DNA from: Dysgonamonadaceae bacterium
GTDB lineage: Bacteria > Bacteroidota > Bacteroidia > Bacteroidales > Azobacteroidaceae
DNA length: 10,778 nucleotides
Reading direction: 5' to 3'
Assembly (NCBI GenBank): GCA_031256015.1
Contig: JAIRRK010000112.1
Coordinates: 1 to 10,778, forward strand
Shown: positions 1 to 6,897 of the stretch, one piece after another
Position numbering within the stretch: position 1 is the stretch's first letter
How the letters are laid out: each line of letters opens with the position of its first letter
Program-made: the position numbers and the translations under genes
Notes under the pieces: generated by a model
What the model was told of the DNA's origin: nothing
Databases searched by the model: none
The model's input: only the letters and a program-made list of their open reading frames with translations

Positions 1-264
1 GGAATTTATTATCTTATTTTACATAAGGACATTTCAACATTTTGCGGAATAAATTACGGCAATAAGGACAATAAACTTTTTTTAATAGAATTTGTAGAAA
101 AAATCATTGATTCTTATTACGGAACAGCCGGCTCTGTTTCTTCTGAAAAAAAAGAAATTGCCTTATCTTTGTTGGAAAACGGAGTAGATATAAATATCAT
201 TTCTAAATCGACCGACTTATCAGTAAGAGAGATACAAAAACTGAAAGACAATCGAAATACTTAA
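1..264 (+). CDS. 3' fragment of an unidentified gene, Rpn/transposase-like C-terminus
   Basis: An open frame enters from the left edge and runs 87 codons to a TAA at 262-264, so the N-terminus and any catalytic part lie outside the window. The last 35 or so residues (EIALSLLENGVDINIISK, then STDLSVREIQKLK) match the general form of the C-terminal tail of Rpn family PD-(D/E)XK nucleases/putative transposases: a helix with a xxLLxxGxxxxxI pattern followed by TxLSxxEIxxLK. The repeated EGxxEG stretch that often precedes that tail is absent, and the upstream residues (GIYYLILHKDISTFCGINYG) are not ones I recognise. The fragment is visibly more AT-rich than the housekeeping genes to its right, which fits accessory or transferred DNA. 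It converges on yigZ. The family assignment is tentative; the open frame itself is well supported. Confidence 0.5.
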   Translation, partial: GIYYLILHKDISTFCGINYGNKDNKLFLIEFVEKIIDSYYGTAGSVSSEKKEIALSLLENGVDINIISKSTDLSVREIQKLKDNRNT

Positions 265-391
265 TTTTCTAAAAGATAGGTTCCCTTTATTTTTTATTTT
301 CCCGATTTATTTTGTTTTTCTTTGCAATCCGAAATTGAAAAAGACGAAATATGGAAATCAGAATGATAGGAAGAAAGACTTTCGGGAAGCT

Positions 392-426
392 AAAAACGTG
401 AATCGCCGATATACGGATAAATCACG
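392..426 (-). terminator. candidate intrinsic terminator for the proS-yigZ transcript
   Basis: On the minus strand CGTGA (426-422) pairs with TCACG (401-397). The stem can gain a G-U and an A-U pair at its base (427/396 and 428/395). A short inner CCG/CGG stem with a TATAT loop lies inside. Five T residues (396-392) follow the stem directly. This is the form of a rho-independent terminator, but the stem is short and has an internal loop. It lies about 136 bases past the yigZ stop, with no other minus-strand gene between. Confidence 0.35.
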
Positions 427-481
427 CTAACTATCAATCGACTTACCCTTTTTAGCATTTAATCCCTTTTTTAAGAGACTC

Positions 482-554
482 TCTCAACCCTAGTTGAGAA
501 CGACACTTTCATTACCTGAAAGTGTAGAAATAGGGCTTCCGTGAGGCGTACGGA
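482..554 (-). ncRNA. candidate structured RNA element (three hairpins, possible pseudoknot) in the yigZ 3' flank
   Basis: Three perfect inverted repeats lie close together: TCCGT/ACGGA (538-542 with 550-554), ACACTTTC/GAAAGTGT (503-510 with 518-525, 7-base loop) and TCTCAAC/GTTGAGA (482-488 with 493-499, 4-base loop). The loop region CCCTA (488-492) is complementary to TAGGG at 531-535, so a pseudoknot spanning the middle hairpin is possible on either strand. No hairpin is followed by a T-tract on either strand, so none looks like a terminator. The minus strand is preferred because yigZ is transcribed into the region and a terminator-like hairpin follows it. The remainder of the 265-561 gap is AT-rich, with T-runs at 267-320 and two CCCTTTTT direct repeats (446 and 464); I see no gene in it. 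I cannot match the element to a known RNA family. Confidence 0.35.
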
Positions 555-561
555 TGATATT

Positions 562-1173
562 TCAACCGTTTACTTTCGCGCCGGCTTTCGACAGTTTGGT
601 TTTTAATTGTTCCGCTTCGCTTTTTCGGATACGGAGAGTTAATTCGCAATTCATGTCGAATTTTTGAGAGACGATTTGCGGGTTATCTTCTTTCACTATC
701 CGCATCACCTTATCCAGAAGAGGGTATTCAAAGGCAACGAATATTTCTTCGTTGATTGTTTTTTCGATAATCCCGGTATTTTGGAGGGCACTCCGAGCGG
801 CTTCCCGATAAGCGGCAATCAAACCGGAAGTTCCTAACTTCACACCTCCGAAATAACGGATAACCACGATAAGAATATCGGTTAACTCGTGCGAATTGAT
901 TACTCCCAAGATAGGTTTTCCGGCTGTGGAAGAAGGTTCACCGTCGTCATTTACCCGGAACGTATTTCTTTCCGGACCCAACATATACGCCCAGCAAACA
1001 TGACGGGCATCGTGGTATTCTTTTCGGTAACTGTCTACGATATTCTTTGCTTCTTCGGGTGTTTGCACAGGAAAGGCAAAGGATATAAACTTGCTCCGTT
1101 GCTCGGTTATATATCCTTTGCCGCCGACCGTTATGGTCTTGTATGTATCCGTATTGTTAATAGGCTCTTGCAA
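562..1173 (-). CDS. yigZ: YigZ family (UPF0029/IMPACT) protein
   Basis: A 203-residue protein of the usual length and two-domain layout for the bacterial YigZ family. The N-terminal IMPACT/UPF0029 domain (about 15-125) carries both signature blocks: [12 protein letters not shown] at 76-87 and [14 protein letters not shown] at 105-118, followed by AY. The C-terminal part (about 140-200) fits the DUF1949 EF-G-like domain. The family is cytosolic and widely conserved; eukaryotic IMPACT regulates Gcn2 signalling, but the bacterial role is not settled, and a link to nucleic acid or the ribosome is only inferred from fold. The first plausible start is a TTG at 1171-1173, inside the 3' end of proS, giving a 17-base overlap. 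No ATG lies in frame between it and the conserved TYKTI segment. The overlap suggests translation coupled to proS. Confidence 0.93.
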   Translation of the reverse strand: MQEPINNTDTYKTITVGGKGYITEQRSKFISFAFPVQTPEEAKNIVDSYRKEYHDARHVCWAYMLGPERNTFRVNDDGEPSSTAGKPILGVINSHELTDILIVVIRYFGGVKLGTSGLIAAYREAARSALQNTGIIEKTINEEIFVAFEYPLLDKVMRIVKEDNPQIVSQKFDMNCELTLRIRKSEAEQLKTKLSKAGAKVNG

Positions 1174-2638
1174 AGATAACTCGTTGTTTGGAAGGTTTTC
1201 CGGTAACCATACATTTTCCCGGTTCGACGTCGCCTTCCAAAGGAATACAGCGGATAGTCGCTTTGGTTTCTTCTTTAATCAGTTCTTCGGTTTCGGACGT
1301 GCCGTCCCAGTGAGCCGAAATAAAGCCTCCGTTTTCGATTCTTTCTTTGAATTCATCGTAAGTGTCGACCGTAACGGTATTGGCTGCCCGATAATCCGAT
1401 GCTTTTTTGTAGATATTCCGTTGAATATCATCCAACAGATTCTTGATGTAAGTTGCGATATTATCGACTGAAACGGTTTCTTTGGTTAATGTGTCGCGCC
1501 GGGCGACTTCGACGGTTCCGTTCTTCAAATCGCGTTCGCCCATAGCCAAGCGCACGGGTACGCCTTTTAATTCGTATTCGGCGAATTTCCATCCCGGTTT
1601 TTTATTCGTGGCATTATCGTACTTCACGGTAATTCCTGAATCTTTCAGTTCGGTTATTATTCGGTTCGCCTGCTCGGTGACGGCATTTAAGTTCTCTTCG
1701 TTCTTATAAATCGGAACAATCACCACCTGAAAAGGAGCCAACTTGGGAGGTAAAACCAAACCGTTGTCATCGGAGTGAGCCATAATTAAAGCACCCATCA
1801 AACGAGTGGAAACTCCCCATGAAGTAGACCACACATATTCTCTTTTACCTTCCTTATTCAAGAATTGAACATCGAAAGCCTTAGCGAAGTTCTGCCCTAA
1901 GAAGTGAGACGTCCCGGCTTGCAAAGCCTTTCCGTCTTGCATTAAAGCCTCGATACAGTAAGTATCCACAGCTCCGGCAAAACGTTCTCCGGGCGTTTTC
2001 ACGCCTTGAATAACCGGGACGGCCATATATTGCTCTGCGAAGTCGGCATAAACACGAAGCATTTTCACTGTTTCTTCGATGGCATCTTCTTTCGTGGCAT
2101 GAGCGGTATGCCCTTCTTGCCAGAGAAATTCGGCCGTTCTCAAAAACAGGCGGGTACGCATTTCCCAACGAACAACGTTCGCCCATTGATTGCACAAAAC
2201 AGGCAAATCGCGATGCGATTGAATCCAGTTTTTATACGTATTCCAAATAATTGTTTCCGAAGTAGGACGAACAATCAATTCTTCCTCCAATTTGGCTTCA
2301 GGGTCAACCACGACTCCCTTTCCGTCCGGGTCGTTTTTCAGTCGATAATGAGTAACGACGGCACATTCTTTGGCAAAACCTTCCACGTGGTCGGCCTCTT
2401 TACTTAAAAACGATTTGGGGATAAACAGCGGGAAATAAGCGTTGACATGTCCTGTTTCTTTGAACATATCATCCAGTTGCCGTTGGATTTTTTCCCAAAT
2501 GGCATAACCGTAAGGTTTGATAACCATGCATCCGCGTACTGCGGAGTTTTCAGCCAAATCGGCTTTAATAACCAAGTCGTTATACCATTGCGAATAGCTT
2601 TCGTTTCTGGGAGTTAATTCCTTTATTTCTTTTGTCAT
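1157..2638 (-). CDS. proS: prolyl-tRNA synthetase, eukaryote/archaeon-like type (ProRS type 3)
   Basis: This enzyme charges tRNA(Pro) with proline in the cytosol using ATP. The 493 residues form a class II catalytic core with no editing (INS) insertion, as expected for type 3 ProRS. Visible elements: motif 1 region around [16 protein letters not shown] (44-59), the proline-binding RPTSE loop (124-128), motif 2 from [15 protein letters not shown] (157-171), the QEGHTAHAT segment (174-182), and motif 3 [16 protein letters not shown] (275-290). An anticodon-binding domain follows (about 300-405), then the type 3 C-terminal domain, ending in the typical aromatic RAY. In that last domain most Cys positions that bind zinc in thermophilic homologues appear replaced (SAHWDG at 441-446, GKCMVTG at 474-480), so zinc is probably not bound. 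The ATG start sits 35 bases downstream of a candidate -7 element. It is first in a two-gene unit with yigZ. Confidence 0.97.
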   Translation of the reverse strand: MTKEIKELTPRNESYSQWYNDLVIKADLAENSAVRGCMVIKPYGYAIWEKIQRQLDDMFKETGHVNAYFPLFIPKSFLSKEADHVEGFAKECAVVTHYRLKNDPDGKGVVVDPEAKLEEELIVRPTSETIIWNTYKNWIQSHRDLPVLCNQWANVVRWEMRTRLFLRTAEFLWQEGHTAHATKEDAIEETVKMLRVYADFAEQYMAVPVIQGVKTPGERFAGAVDTYCIEALMQDGKALQAGTSHFLGQNFAKAFDVQFLNKEGKREYVWSTSWGVSTRLMGALIMAHSDDNGLVLPPKLAPFQVVIVPIYKNEENLNAVTEQANRIITELKDSGITVKYDNATNKKPGWKFAEYELKGVPVRLAMGERDLKNGTVEVARRDTLTKETVSVDNIATYIKNLLDDIQRNIYKKASDYRAANTVTVDTYDEFKERIENGGFISAHWDGTSETEELIKEETKATIRCIPLEGDVEPGKCMVTGKPSKQRVIFARAY

Positions 2639-2673
2639 TTTGTATAATATTGTTATTATTATTTTTCAGAGTA

Positions 2674-2681
2674 CAAAAGTA
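2674..2681 (-). promoter_or_regulatory. candidate -7 promoter element for proS
   Basis: The minus strand reads TACTTTTG, a full match to the Bacteroidota -7 consensus TAnnTTTG. Transcription would begin a few bases further on, leaving a leader of roughly 30 bases before the proS ATG at 2638. I find no convincing TTTG -33 element at the usual spacing. Since the consensus is short and the region AT-rich, a chance match is possible. Confidence 0.45.
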
Positions 2682-2695
2682 CGAAAATTATTATG

Positions 2696-2703
2696 TATTT
2701 TTG
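2696..2703 (+). promoter_or_regulatory. candidate -7 promoter element for the ftsK operon
   Basis: TATTTTTG matches TAnnTTTG on the plus strand. Its end lies 22 bases before the ATG at 2726, nearly the same spacing as the element ahead of the gene at 8094. It overlaps the region just after the upstream ATG at 2693, so a transcript begun here could not use that ATG. No clear -33 element is visible. It sits back to back with the candidate proS promoter, 14 bases away. Confidence 0.45.
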
Positions 2704-2725
2704 TGCGTTTCAAAATCAATTCTAT

Positions 2726-5218
2726 ATGGCTAAAAGTAAACCGTCTGCTGCAAATAACAATGAACCGAGAGTATCGACACTGACTCGTTGGAAGTTGTTT
2801 TTTCAAAGTAGTACAACGCATTTTGTTATCGGTTTGTTTCTGTTGGGATTCACACTTTATTCCGGTATTTCCATGATTTCCTTTTTCTTCACCGGAGCCG
2901 CCGACCAAAGCAAAGTGGATGGTCTTTCTTTTTTCCATTACGGAACCATAGCCGGGATTCAGAATTGGACCGGAATGCGGGGAGCCATTCTAAGTAATAT
3001 CTTAATGAACGAGTTGTTCGGTATCTCCACTTTCTTCTTGTTGATATTCTTTTTTTTCGTTGCTTTGCGTTTGATGAAAGCCCGATACGTCCGTCTGCTT
3101 AGAAATTTTATTATTTACGCCATATTGATGATTTGGTCGTCGGCAGCTCTTTCGTTCTTCTTCGGAAGGTTTTTCCGCGATACCGCTTTATACATAGGAG
3201 GCAAACACGGTTTTCTTACCTCACAACTTTTAAAGGATAATTTCGGCATACCGGGCACCGTATTGATTATCTTCTTGGTATTCGCAATAATCATGATAAC
3301 AATCAACACCGAAACCGTTCCGTTTATGAGAAGGTTGTTTAAACTGTCGCCCAAAGTCGGTTTGAAAGACGAACAGGATTCGAAGAAAGAATCATATTAT
3401 AATGAAGCAACGTTTCCCGGTCAAAAGAAGAAAGGCCCTTTCTCTTTCTTGAGAAGAAAGAAGAAAGAGAAAATCATTCCGATTGAAACACACCCCGAGA
3501 TTTTAATCGAAGATAATACGCAAGACGATAAACCTTTCATCTTGGAAAGAGAAGAAGATTCGGAAAAAGAATTTGAAATCATTAATTCCTTGGAAGAGGA
3601 AGAAGTGTTCGCTGCGAATAACAACGAAGAAGAGCGCGATTTAATACCGAAAAACCCGATTGCCGACGGCAGCGAGGAAGAAGAACACAAACGTTTATTG
3701 GATGAGTTGGGAGTATATGACCCGACTTTGGAGCCGTCTCATTACGAATTTCCGACGCTGGATTTATTGGTTAAATACGATTCGAGTGATACTCAAGTCA
3801 ACTACGAAGAACAAACCGAAAATAAAAATAAAATCATCAAGACCTTAGAGAATTACGGAATAAAGATAAAATCAATCAAGGCAACCGTAGGTCCGACAAT
3901 CACGCTGTACGAAATTGTTCCGGAAGAAGGAGTCCGTGTGTCTAAAATCCGAAACTTGGAAGATGATATTGCCTTGAGTCTGGCCGCAATCGGAATCCGC
4001 ATTATAGCACCCATGCCGGGAAAGGGAACCATCGGTATTGAAGTCCCGAATAAAGAACCGAAGATAGTTTCGATGTACTCGATTCTTGCATCGCGAAAAT
4101 ATCAGGAGTCGAACTTTGAACTTCCCATTGCTTTGGGTAAAACAATTACCAATGAGGTTTTCATGGTCGATTTGGCAAAAATGCCTCACCTTTTGGTTGC
4201 CGGAGCAACCGGACAAGGAAAATCGGTGGGATTGAATGCTGCCATAACATCGTTGCTTTATAAAAAGCATCCGGCGGTGCTGAAATTTGTTTTAATCGAT
4301 CCGAAAATGGTTGAATTTAGTATTTATTCGGTGATAGAAAAGCATTTTCTGGCCAAGTTGCCGGATGAAGAACATCCGATTATTACCGATTTCACGCGAG
4401 TGATTTATACCTTAAATTCATTGACAAAGGAGATGGACGACCGGTACACGCTGTTACAAAAAGCCGGAGCGAGAAACGTGAAAGAATACAATGATAAGTT
4501 TGTAAATCGAAGGCTAAATCCTCTGAAAGGACATAAATTCATGCCTTACATCGTTGTTATTATTGATGAGTTTGGCGATTTAATAATGACAGCCGGAAAA
4601 GAGATTGAATTACCTATTGCCCGTATTGCGCAGAAAGCTCGTGCGGTAGGCATTCACATGATTATCGCAACGCAACGACCGACAACGAATATTATTACGG
4701 GAACCATTAAAGCTAATTTCCCGGCGCGGGTTGCTTTCCGCGTAACTTCCATGATTGATTCTCGAACAATTTTGGATGGACCGGGAGCCAATCAATTAAT
4801 CGGTCGAGGCGATTTATTATTCTTCCAAGGAAGTGATACAACCCGTGTGCAATGCGCATTCGTCGACACTCCGGAGGTGGACAAAATATCGAAATTTATC
4901 GGAAATCAAAAAGGATTCCCTACGGCTTTCGAGCTTCCCGAATACTCCGGCGAGCAGGGTACGGATGCATCCGGAACAATTGATTTAAGTGATCGTGACC
5001 CTCTATTTGAAGAGGCTGCCCGATTGATTGTCATTCAACAGCAAGGCTCCACCTCGCTTATTCAGCGGAAGTTTTCGATTGGATACAATCGTGCCGGACG
5101 ATTAATGGATCAATTGGAAGTTGCCGGAATAGTCGGCCCGACACAGGGAAGCAAACCCCGCGATGTATATGTTGTGGACGAATATCAATTGGAACAAAAA
5201 CTAAATTCCTTGAAATAA
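2726..5218 (+). CDS. ftsK: FtsK/SpoIIIE family DNA translocase
   Basis: FtsK anchors at the division septum and pumps chromosomal DNA, helping to resolve and segregate termini. From the ATG at 2726 it has 830 residues. Four membrane segments lie in the first 195 residues (about 33-57, 87-117, 126-147, 174-194). A linker rich in Lys/Arg and then strongly acidic (about 200-345) follows. The RecA-like motor has Walker A GATGQGKS (493-500) and Walker B ending in IIDEFGDL with Asp614-Glu615, then the TQRPTTNIITG segment. A C-terminal winged-helix gamma domain (about 755-825; QRKFSIGYNRAGRLMDQLE) would read polar KOPS-type sequences. An in-frame ATG at 2693 adds 11 residues (MYFCAFQNQFY); I prefer 2726 because MAKSKPS is a more normal N-terminus and the candidate promoter lies between the two. 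The LolA-like gene follows after 41 bases. Confidence 0.97.
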   Translation: MAKSKPSAANNNEPRVSTLTRWKLFFQSSTTHFVIGLFLLGFTLYSGISMISFFFTGAADQSKVDGLSFFHYGTIAGIQNWTGMRGAILSNILMNELFGISTFFLLIFFFFVALRLMKARYVRLLRNFIIYAILMIWSSAALSFFFGRFFRDTALYIGGKHGFLTSQLLKDNFGIPGTVLIIFLVFAIIMITINTETVPFMRRLFKLSPKVGLKDEQDSKKESYYNEATFPGQKKKGPFSFLRRKKKEKIIPIETHPEILIEDNTQDDKPFILEREEDSEKEFEIINSLEEEEVFAANNNEEERDLIPKNPIADGSEEEEHKRLLDELGVYDPTLEPSHYEFPTLDLLVKYDSSDTQVNYEEQTENKNKIIKTLENYGIKIKSIKATVGPTITLYEIVPEEGVRVSKIRNLEDDIALSLAAIGIRIIAPMPGKGTIGIEVPNKEPKIVSMYSILASRKYQESNFELPIALGKTITNEVFMVDLAKMPHLLVAGATGQGKSVGLNAAITSLLYKKHPAVLKFVLIDPKMVEFSIYSVIEKHFLAKLPDEEHPIITDFTRVIYTLNSLTKEMDDRYTLLQKAGARNVKEYNDKFVNRRLNPLKGHKFMPYIVVIIDEFGDLIMTAGKEIELPIARIAQKARAVGIHMIIATQRPTTNIITGTIKANFPARVAFRVTSMIDSRTILDGPGANQLIGRGDLLFFQGSDTTRVQCAFVDTPEVDKISKFIGNQKGFPTAFELPEYSGEQGTDASGTIDLSDRDPLFEEAARLIVIQQQGSTSLIQRKFSIGYNRAGRLMDQLEVAGIVGPTQGSKPRDVYVVDEYQLEQKLNSLK

Positions 5219-5259
5219 TTAAAATAATGCGCTACGCAGAATCTAAACGATTAATTTGA

Positions 5260-5934
5260 ATGAAAATGAACTTTATATATAAAAACATCCGAATATGGAC
5301 CTGTTTATCAGTCTGTTTGTTTCTGTCAACCTCTCTTTTTGCTCAGAGAAACAACAAAGCCAAGGAATACTTGGATAAATCGTCGGCCGCTTTTTCCCAA
5401 GCCGGGAGCATGTCTATTTATTTCACGATGAATATCAAAGATGCAGTCAATAAAGTAACCGAAAGTTTCGACGGCAAAATCGACTTGAAAAAAGAAAAGT
5501 TTCATTTGGATATTCCGGATATGGAAACTTGGTTCGACGGAAAAACGCAGTGGGTTCTGCAAAAAGGTTGGGACGAAGTGAATATTACCGAACCTGATCA
5601 CCGGGAAATACAAGCTTTGAATCCGACCACTCTTTTTGAAATTTATAAATCCGGATGTAAGTACAAATATATCGGGGAGAAAATCGATATAAAAGGTAAA
5701 AAAGCCTATGAAGTGGAGTTGACTCCCAATGCCCGAAAGAATGAAATAACGAAAATCATCATGCAAATAAGTGCAACCGATTTGATGCCCGTTAAAATTC
5801 ATCTTTACTACAATAACCGGATTGAGAATATTATTCACGTAAATAACTATCAAAAAAATCTGAATCTGACAGATAGTTTGTTCGTATTTGATACAAACAA
5901 ATATCCGGATGCTGACATTATCGATCTTAGATAA
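5260..5934 (+). CDS. lolA: LolA-like periplasmic outer-membrane lipoprotein carrier
   Basis: A 224-residue exported protein that probably ferries lipoproteins across the periplasm from the inner to the outer membrane. An N-terminal signal peptide has a basic start, a hydrophobic core and a likely signal peptidase I site at SLFA-QR (after residue 28), a frequent pattern in this phylum. The mature part has the alternating-strand character of the LolA half-barrel: SMSIYFTMNIKD, then FDGKIDLKKEKFHLDIPDME, WFDGKTQWVLQ, then a strand-rich second half ending FVFDTNKYPDADIIDLR. Sequence identity to proteobacterial LolA is low by eye, so the call rests on layout, signal peptide and the FtsK neighbour. 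The start could also be the ATG six bases on (second Met); either gives the same mature protein. It lies three bases ahead of trxB and is very likely cotranscribed with it. Confidence 0.82.
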   Translation: MKMNFIYKNIRIWTCLSVCLFLSTSLFAQRNNKAKEYLDKSSAAFSQAGSMSIYFTMNIKDAVNKVTESFDGKIDLKKEKFHLDIPDMETWFDGKTQWVLQKGWDEVNITEPDHREIQALNPTTLFEIYKSGCKYKYIGEKIDIKGKKAYEVELTPNARKNEITKIIMQISATDLMPVKIHLYYNNRIENIIHVNNYQKNLNLTDSLFVFDTNKYPDADIIDLR

Positions 5935-5937
5935 ATT

Positions 5938-6885
5938 ATGGAAACAGAAAAAACGAAATGCCTTATAATAGGCTCCGGTCCGGCCGGTTATACTGCTGCT
6001 GTTTATGCTTCAAGAGCGAATCTTAATCCTGTTTTGTATCAGGGAATGCAACCGGGGGGATTATTGACCATGACTACCGAAATAGAAAACTTTCCGGGTT
6101 ATCCGAATGGCGTTTCGGGATTCGATATGATGGAGGATCTGAAAAAGCAGGCCGAACGTTTCGGAACCGACATACGAACAGGGGTTGTTACGGGATGTAA
6201 TTTATCAAAACGGCCTTATAAACTTATCATCGATGAAAGTGAAGAGATTGAAACGGAAACGCTGATTATTGCAACCGGAGCAAGTGCAAAAATGTTGGGA
6301 ATTTCCGATGAACAAAAATATGCAGGAAAAGGCGTCTCGGTTTGCGCTACTTGCGACGGCTTTTTTTATCGGAAAAAGGACGTTGCCATCGTGGGAGGAG
6401 GCGATTCGGCTTGCGAAGAAGCTTTGTATCTGGCCGGATTGACAAATAAAGTTTACATGATTGTCAGAAAAGATTGTTTGAGAGCTTCTCAAATAATGCA
6501 GGATAGAGTGATGAATCATCCGAAAATAGAAATTCTTTTCAATACAAACACCATCGGATTATTCGGAAAGGAAATGCTGGAAGGAGCTGACTTGGTCAGT
6601 AATTCGGGAAAAGACAACGAGAAAAGGTTCGATATTGCTATCGATGGATTTTTCTTGGCAATCGGACATAATCCTAATTCAAAAGTCTTTACGCACTATC
6701 TTCCTGTTGATGATTATGGTTTTATCAAAACGATAGATAGAACAACTCGAACTCATATTCCCGGTGTTTATGCCGCCGGAGATGTGGCCGATCCGGATTA
6801 CCGTCAGGCAATCACTGCCGCCGCCGCCGGTTGCATTGCCGCTATCGAGGCAGAACGATATTTAAATACATTGGACTTCGATTGA
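5938..6885 (+). CDS. trxB: thioredoxin-disulfide reductase
   Basis: A cytosolic flavoenzyme that passes electrons from NADPH through FAD to thioredoxin; in this phylum, which generally lacks glutathione, it is a main thiol-reducing route. The 315 residues match the low-molecular-weight TrxB family. The FAD dinucleotide fold starts with GSGPAG (12-17). The redox-active pair is CATC, Cys136 and Cys139, followed by DGFF. The NADPH-binding fold has GGGDSA (153-158) with a VRKDCLRAS segment further on that fits binding of the 2'-phosphate. The C-terminal FAD motif is GVYAAGDVADPDYRQ, followed by the usual Ala-rich helix. The start ATG is three bases after the LolA-like stop, and the next gene begins 12 bases after its stop. 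Confidence 0.97.
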   Translation: METEKTKCLIIGSGPAGYTAAVYASRANLNPVLYQGMQPGGLLTMTTEIENFPGYPNGVSGFDMMEDLKKQAERFGTDIRTGVVTGCNLSKRPYKLIIDESEEIETETLIIATGASAKMLGISDEQKYAGKGVSVCATCDGFFYRKKDVAIVGGGDSACEEALYLAGLTNKVYMIVRKDCLRASQIMQDRVMNHPKIEILFNTNTIGLFGKEMLEGADLVSNSGKDNEKRFDIAIDGFFLAIGHNPNSKVFTHYLPVDDYGFIKTIDRTTRTHIPGVYAAGDVADPDYRQAITAAAAGCIAAIEAERYLNTLDFD

Positions 6886-6897
6886 TATTCTTTTATC

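Noticed and set aside
373..383. GAAAG-A-CTTTC palindrome as an operator
   Set aside because: A single 11-base palindrome with a one-base centre, no partner site and no adjacent promoter; expected by chance in AT-rich DNA.
446..474. Two CCCTTTTT direct repeats as a CRISPR or att-type repeat
   Set aside because: Only two copies of nine bases, 18 bases apart, with homopolymer runs; no array and no integrase seen.
482..525. The two perfect hairpins as a bidirectional terminator between convergent genes
   Set aside because: Neither strand has a T-tract after either stem; the region is better kept as a structured element, with the terminator proposed at 392-426.
889..2407. Plus-strand open frames opposite yigZ and proS (889-1179, 1091-1471, 1482-1709, 2006-2407)
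   Set aside because: They lie antisense to two well-supported genes, and their products are low-complexity Phe/Arg/Cys-rich sequences with no family resemblance.
2693..2725. Upstream ATG for ftsK
   Set aside because: It adds MYFCAFQNQFY, atypical for an FtsK N-terminus, and would precede the start of transcription predicted from the -7 element.
5219..5259. Promoter between ftsK and the LolA-like gene
   Set aside because: TTAATTTG just before the ATG lacks one base of the TAnnTTTG spacing and leaves no room for a leader; cotranscription is simpler.
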